A DNA stretch of 64,000 bases from an uncultured Flavobacteriales bacterium (GTDB lineage: Bacteria; Bacteroidota; Bacteroidia; Flavobacteriales_D; Sanyastnellaceae). Within the stretch, counting starts at the first letter, position 1. Each line of letters starts with the position of its first letter. The translations under genes were made by a program, and so were the position numbers. Below the pieces are notes generated by a model. It was not told the DNA's origin, did not search any database, and saw only the letters and a program-made list of their open reading frames with translations. The DNA is taken from NCBI GenBank assembly GCA_938085105.1, contig CALKGK010000005.1, positions 1-64,000 on the forward strand, in the 5' to 3' direction. Positions 61,672 through 64,000 of this stretch are shown piece after piece.

Positions 61672-61701
61672 CAAATATAGTTATCCTAATCGGGGAGCAA
61701 C
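61672..61701 (-). promoter_or_regulatory. Promoter of accD
   Basis: GTTG (61698-61701), an 18-nt spacer and TATATTTG (61672-61679), a perfect -7 element, about 25 nt before the ATG at 61647. This supports that start over the one at 61674. Confidence 0.65.
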
Positions 61702-61728
61702 TTTGAAATGCAATTTAGTTTTCAAGAA

Positions 61729-64000
61729 TCAGAATGGATAACCTATTCCGAGGTTGTAATTCAACACGGGTGAGTAGGTGGCATTTTCTCCTGGAAACAC
61801 GTCATCCAAGTAACGATTGTACTCCTCTTTGGGCTCCCAGAACCATTGCTCACCATTGATTTTCGCGGGATCTTTCATTTGCATGGCCACATCAAACCTC
61901 AACAGGAAAAAGTCAAAATCAAATCGAAACCCCATTCCAGCACCTATCGCTAGTTGCGTCCACAACTTCGACGGATCAAAAGCGCTTCCTGGTCGGTCTT
62001 CATCCTCATCCAAAAACCAAATGTTTCCCGCATCCACAAACAAAGCCCCTTCAAAGGTCTCAGTCAACTTAAACCGGTATTCGGCACTTCCTTCCAAACG
62101 AAGTTCTCCAATGTTGTTGAAGGTTACTTGCGAGGTGCTATCGCGATAGGTACCCGGCCCCAATGTTCTTGGATCCCAAGCTCTAATTCCATTGGAACCA
62201 CCCGCGAAATAACTCTTCTCAAAAGGGAGAACCGACAAATTTTCGAGCGGTATCCCCACCCCACCTAGCAATCGAAAAGCAGCGATGTTTTTCTCATCCC
62301 AACGGTAATACCAGCGAAAATCGTTGTCAAACTTCAAATACTCTGCGAATCGAATTCCAGCGATTTGGTAGCTCCCCTGCTCATCCCTCACCGCGTTTTT
62401 CCAACCAAGGTCTTCAGCGAGATTAAAGCCCAAACGAGCCAACAATCCAGCCATTTCTACAGAGAAGCGGTTAAATTTGTACCTCCGTTGCAATCCTGGT
62501 TTTTGCGTATTCACTTCCCAAACACCCCGCAAACTAGCAATGAGGTGATTTTGATATGAGTTGGAAAGAAAATCGTCGCTCAGCGAATTCAAGAGATCAT
62601 CGAAAGCGGCTGACTTACTGATTTTGATGGTACTGAGTTCAGCAAAACCCAAGATACGAGAGCCCGAAGAGCGGTTTTCAATGAAATTCACTCCGTACCT
62701 CAACTGGTAAAGCTGGCGCTCATAATCCGGGCGATTTTGGTAGTTGAACGCCAAACTCAAACTGGATTTTGGCTCGTTGGACTTCTTGAACCGACTCAAG
62801 CCCAAAGGAAACCAGTGATTGAAGTTCAAGGTGATTTGCGGACCAATTTCAAAGGTGTTAAAACGAATGTTCTCGGTTACGTTTTGAGCTGCATCGCCCT
62901 GACTTTCAACAGATGTTAAGGGTTGTTGAGCCTCCACTGCCCCTACAATTCGAAACTCTCCATTTTCTGACCTTGAAAAAACATTCCTGTTTCGGAAAAC
63001 GAGACTTCCAGACAAACCGAACAAACCATCTCGGTGCGTCACCCCTCCTTCTGCCGAGAATGCATATTGTTTATTCGGTGCTAAATAGATTTTACAGTCC
63101 AGCACATTCACATCGTCCCGCTCCTGTTGGGTCATTTGCAAATTCACCGATCGGAACATGGCGAGCTGACTCAACTTTCGATAGGTTTGATCGATGCGCT
63201 GCTTTTGATACATATCACCCTCCTGAAAACTCAGCAAATACAGCAGTAAATCCGGTTTGATCTCTAATGGTCCGTCAGAAAAAAACTGCACACCGTCCAC
63301 CAACATCGTGTCGCTCGGCACCGCGTTTATCTTGCTTGGATCGTAGGTTGTATAAAATGAAATTTGTCCGATAAAAAACTTTGGATGCGGTGTTGAAACC
63401 AAACTATCCTGTCCGGGTAACTCATCTTTTCGCAATGATTTCACCACCATCTCCACATCCACCTTTCGGTCGCCCACAGTAGAATCTGCTCGATAGACAA
63501 TGTAGTCTTTGGAAAAAGTATAGTATCCTCTGTTGTTGAGGTATTTTTGAATGCGCTCGCGCTCCTTGTCCAAAGCATCGATATCGAAAACATCTCCCGT
63601 TTGAATGGAACTCGAGTTCATCAAAAAAGTCTCCCTTGAAGCAATGTTTTCATCCTCAATTTGGAAGCGAATATCACCCACCCTGTAAGCCGTATCTGGG
63701 GTGATCTTATAGTTCACTTTCGCTTTATCTCCTCGTCGATTCAAACTGATTTCTGAGCGAACATCAGCCTTAAAGTATCCGTGCTTCTTAAGATATATAG
63801 AAATCTGGTTTACAGATGTTTCTGTCTTTGAAATATCCAGCACAACCGGAGGCTCTCCAACCGTTGTACTGAGCCAATCTCGCCAAGTAAGCGTATCGGC
63901 AAGAATGGTTCTTCTTTCTTTCTCAGAGAGTGATTTATCTCGTCGATCTTTGCGTTCAACCTTGCGTTCCTTTCTGGCGCCTTTTCGTTCATTAGCGTTT
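61729..64000 (-). CDS. TamL/BamA-like outer-membrane assembly protein, partial
   Basis: About 757 residues are visible; the 5' end lies beyond the right edge. The frame stays open to 64000 (ANERKGARKERKVERKDRRD, then TLTWRDWLSTTVGEPPVVLD), so the ATG-like start at 63843 is only an internal GTG. POTRA-like domains cover the first 300 visible residues (VNQISIYLKKHGYFKADVRS, RIQKYLNNRGYYTFSKDYIV). The C-terminal 16-stranded barrel has the Omp85 motif FAGGSNGIRAWDPRTLGPG with the VRGF-like tip, and ends NYNLGIGYPF. This is the Bacteroidota TamL-type lipoprotein family; its N-terminal lipobox is outside the window. It would help insert or move outer-membrane proteins. Confidence 0.9.
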   Translation of the reverse strand, partial: NANERKGARKERKVERKDRRDKSLSEKERRTILADTLTWRDWLSTTVGEPPVVLDISKTETSVNQISIYLKKHGYFKADVRSEISLNRRGDKAKVNYKITPDTAYRVGDIRFQIEDENIASRETFLMNSSSIQTGDVFDIDALDKERERIQKYLNNRGYYTFSKDYIVYRADSTVGDRKVDVEMVVKSLRKDELPGQDSLVSTPHPKFFIGQISFYTTYDPSKINAVPSDTMLVDGVQFFSDGPLEIKPDLLLYLLSFQEGDMYQKQRIDQTYRKLSQLAMFRSVNLQMTQQERDDVNVLDCKIYLAPNKQYAFSAEGGVTHRDGLFGLSGSLVFRNRNVFSRSENGEFRIVGAVEAQQPLTSVESQGDAAQNVTENIRFNTFEIGPQITLNFNHWFPLGLSRFKKSNEPKSSLSLAFNYQNRPDYERQLYQLRYGVNFIENRSSGSRILGFAELSTIKISKSAAFDDLLNSLSDDFLSNSYQNHLIASLRGVWEVNTQKPGLQRRYKFNRFSVEMAGLLARLGFNLAEDLGWKNAVRDEQGSYQIAGIRFAEYLKFDNDFRWYYRWDEKNIAAFRLLGGVGIPLENLSVLPFEKSYFAGGSNGIRAWDPRTLGPGTYRDSTSQVTFNNIGELRLEGSAEYRFKLTETFEGALFVDAGNIWFLDEDEDRPGSAFDPSKLWTQLAIGAGMGFRFDFDFFLLRFDVAMQMKDPAKINGEQWFWEPKEEYNRYLDDVFPGENATYSPVLNYNLGIGYPF

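Noticed and set aside
61648-61674. Longer accD start (ATG at 61674)
   Set aside because: It overlaps the -7 promoter element at 61672-61679, and the extra residues are not found at the start of AccD proteins.
63810-63992. Separate short minus-strand gene at the right edge
   Set aside because: It is another frame of the TamL-like gene, whose own frame stays open to the window end.
1-64000. CRISPR array, prophage or insertion sequence
   Set aside because: No regularly spaced repeats, transposase, integrase or phage structural genes were seen on either strand.

Overview
The window looks like chromosomal DNA of a Bacteroidota bacterium, most likely a marine-type Flavobacteriales. The evidence is the many secreted proteins with type IX secretion (T9SS) sorting tails (PNPs...G.Y....), a CHU_C-type tail, a GldI-like lipoprotein, a GWxTD protein, a TamL/BamA-like protein, the rpsO-pnp-rpoD block, a short primary sigma factor, and promoters of the Bacteroidota type (-33 TTTG-like, -7 TAnnTTTG). 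Most of it is ordinary chromosomal housekeeping DNA. No phage, insertion sequence or CRISPR array was seen.

Region 1 (1-7.9 kb) is the most coherent system: a sulfide/sulfane-sulfur oxidation locus on the minus strand. One operon encodes a TauE/SafE exporter, a CstB-like persulfide dioxygenase-rhodanese fusion, a single-domain rhodanese and a type II sulfide:quinone oxidoreductase. A second operon encodes a YeeE/YedE sulfur transporter half, an outer-membrane porin and a second YeeE-like (DUF6691-like) half that runs off the window. A Crp/Fnr regulator lies upstream, with a divergent T9SS-tagged cupredoxin gene. Three identical palindromes, GTAAC-N4-GTTAC, sit in front of the two operons and the regulator, at a fixed 22 nt from the -7 element. 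This defines a likely self-contained, Crp-activated regulon.

Region 2 (7.9-25.9 kb) holds secreted T9SS cargo (one gene broken by three +1 frameshifts), menB, a DinB protein, an outer-membrane barrel, three peptidyl-prolyl isomerase lipoproteins (one GldI-like, coupled to nrnA), an SPFH lipoprotein, nth (lacking the Fe-S cysteines), an ATP-grasp protein, fabI and a GlcD-type FAD oxidase. Region 3 (26-34.7 kb) is a peptide-use module (DPP-IV plus two POT transporters), followed by a thioredoxin-like protein, citrate synthase and an enoyl-CoA hydratase.

Region 4 (34.8-42.3 kb) is more accessory. It has a TonB-receptor operon with a His-rich small protein and a promoter palindrome, and then a decayed two-component locus where a histidine kinase and a sigma-54 activator, both missing their N-terminal halves, abut back to back. 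About 0.7 kb without convincing genes and a tRNA-Ser(UGA) follow. Region 5 (42.4-64 kb) contains GWxTD, a glycosyltransferase, ComEC, receiver proteins, HMG-CoA lyase, ZIP, a methyltransferase, SiaC, a large ABCG-like transporter, lipoproteins, rpoD, pnp, rpsO, accD and a truncated TamL/BamA-like gene at the right edge.
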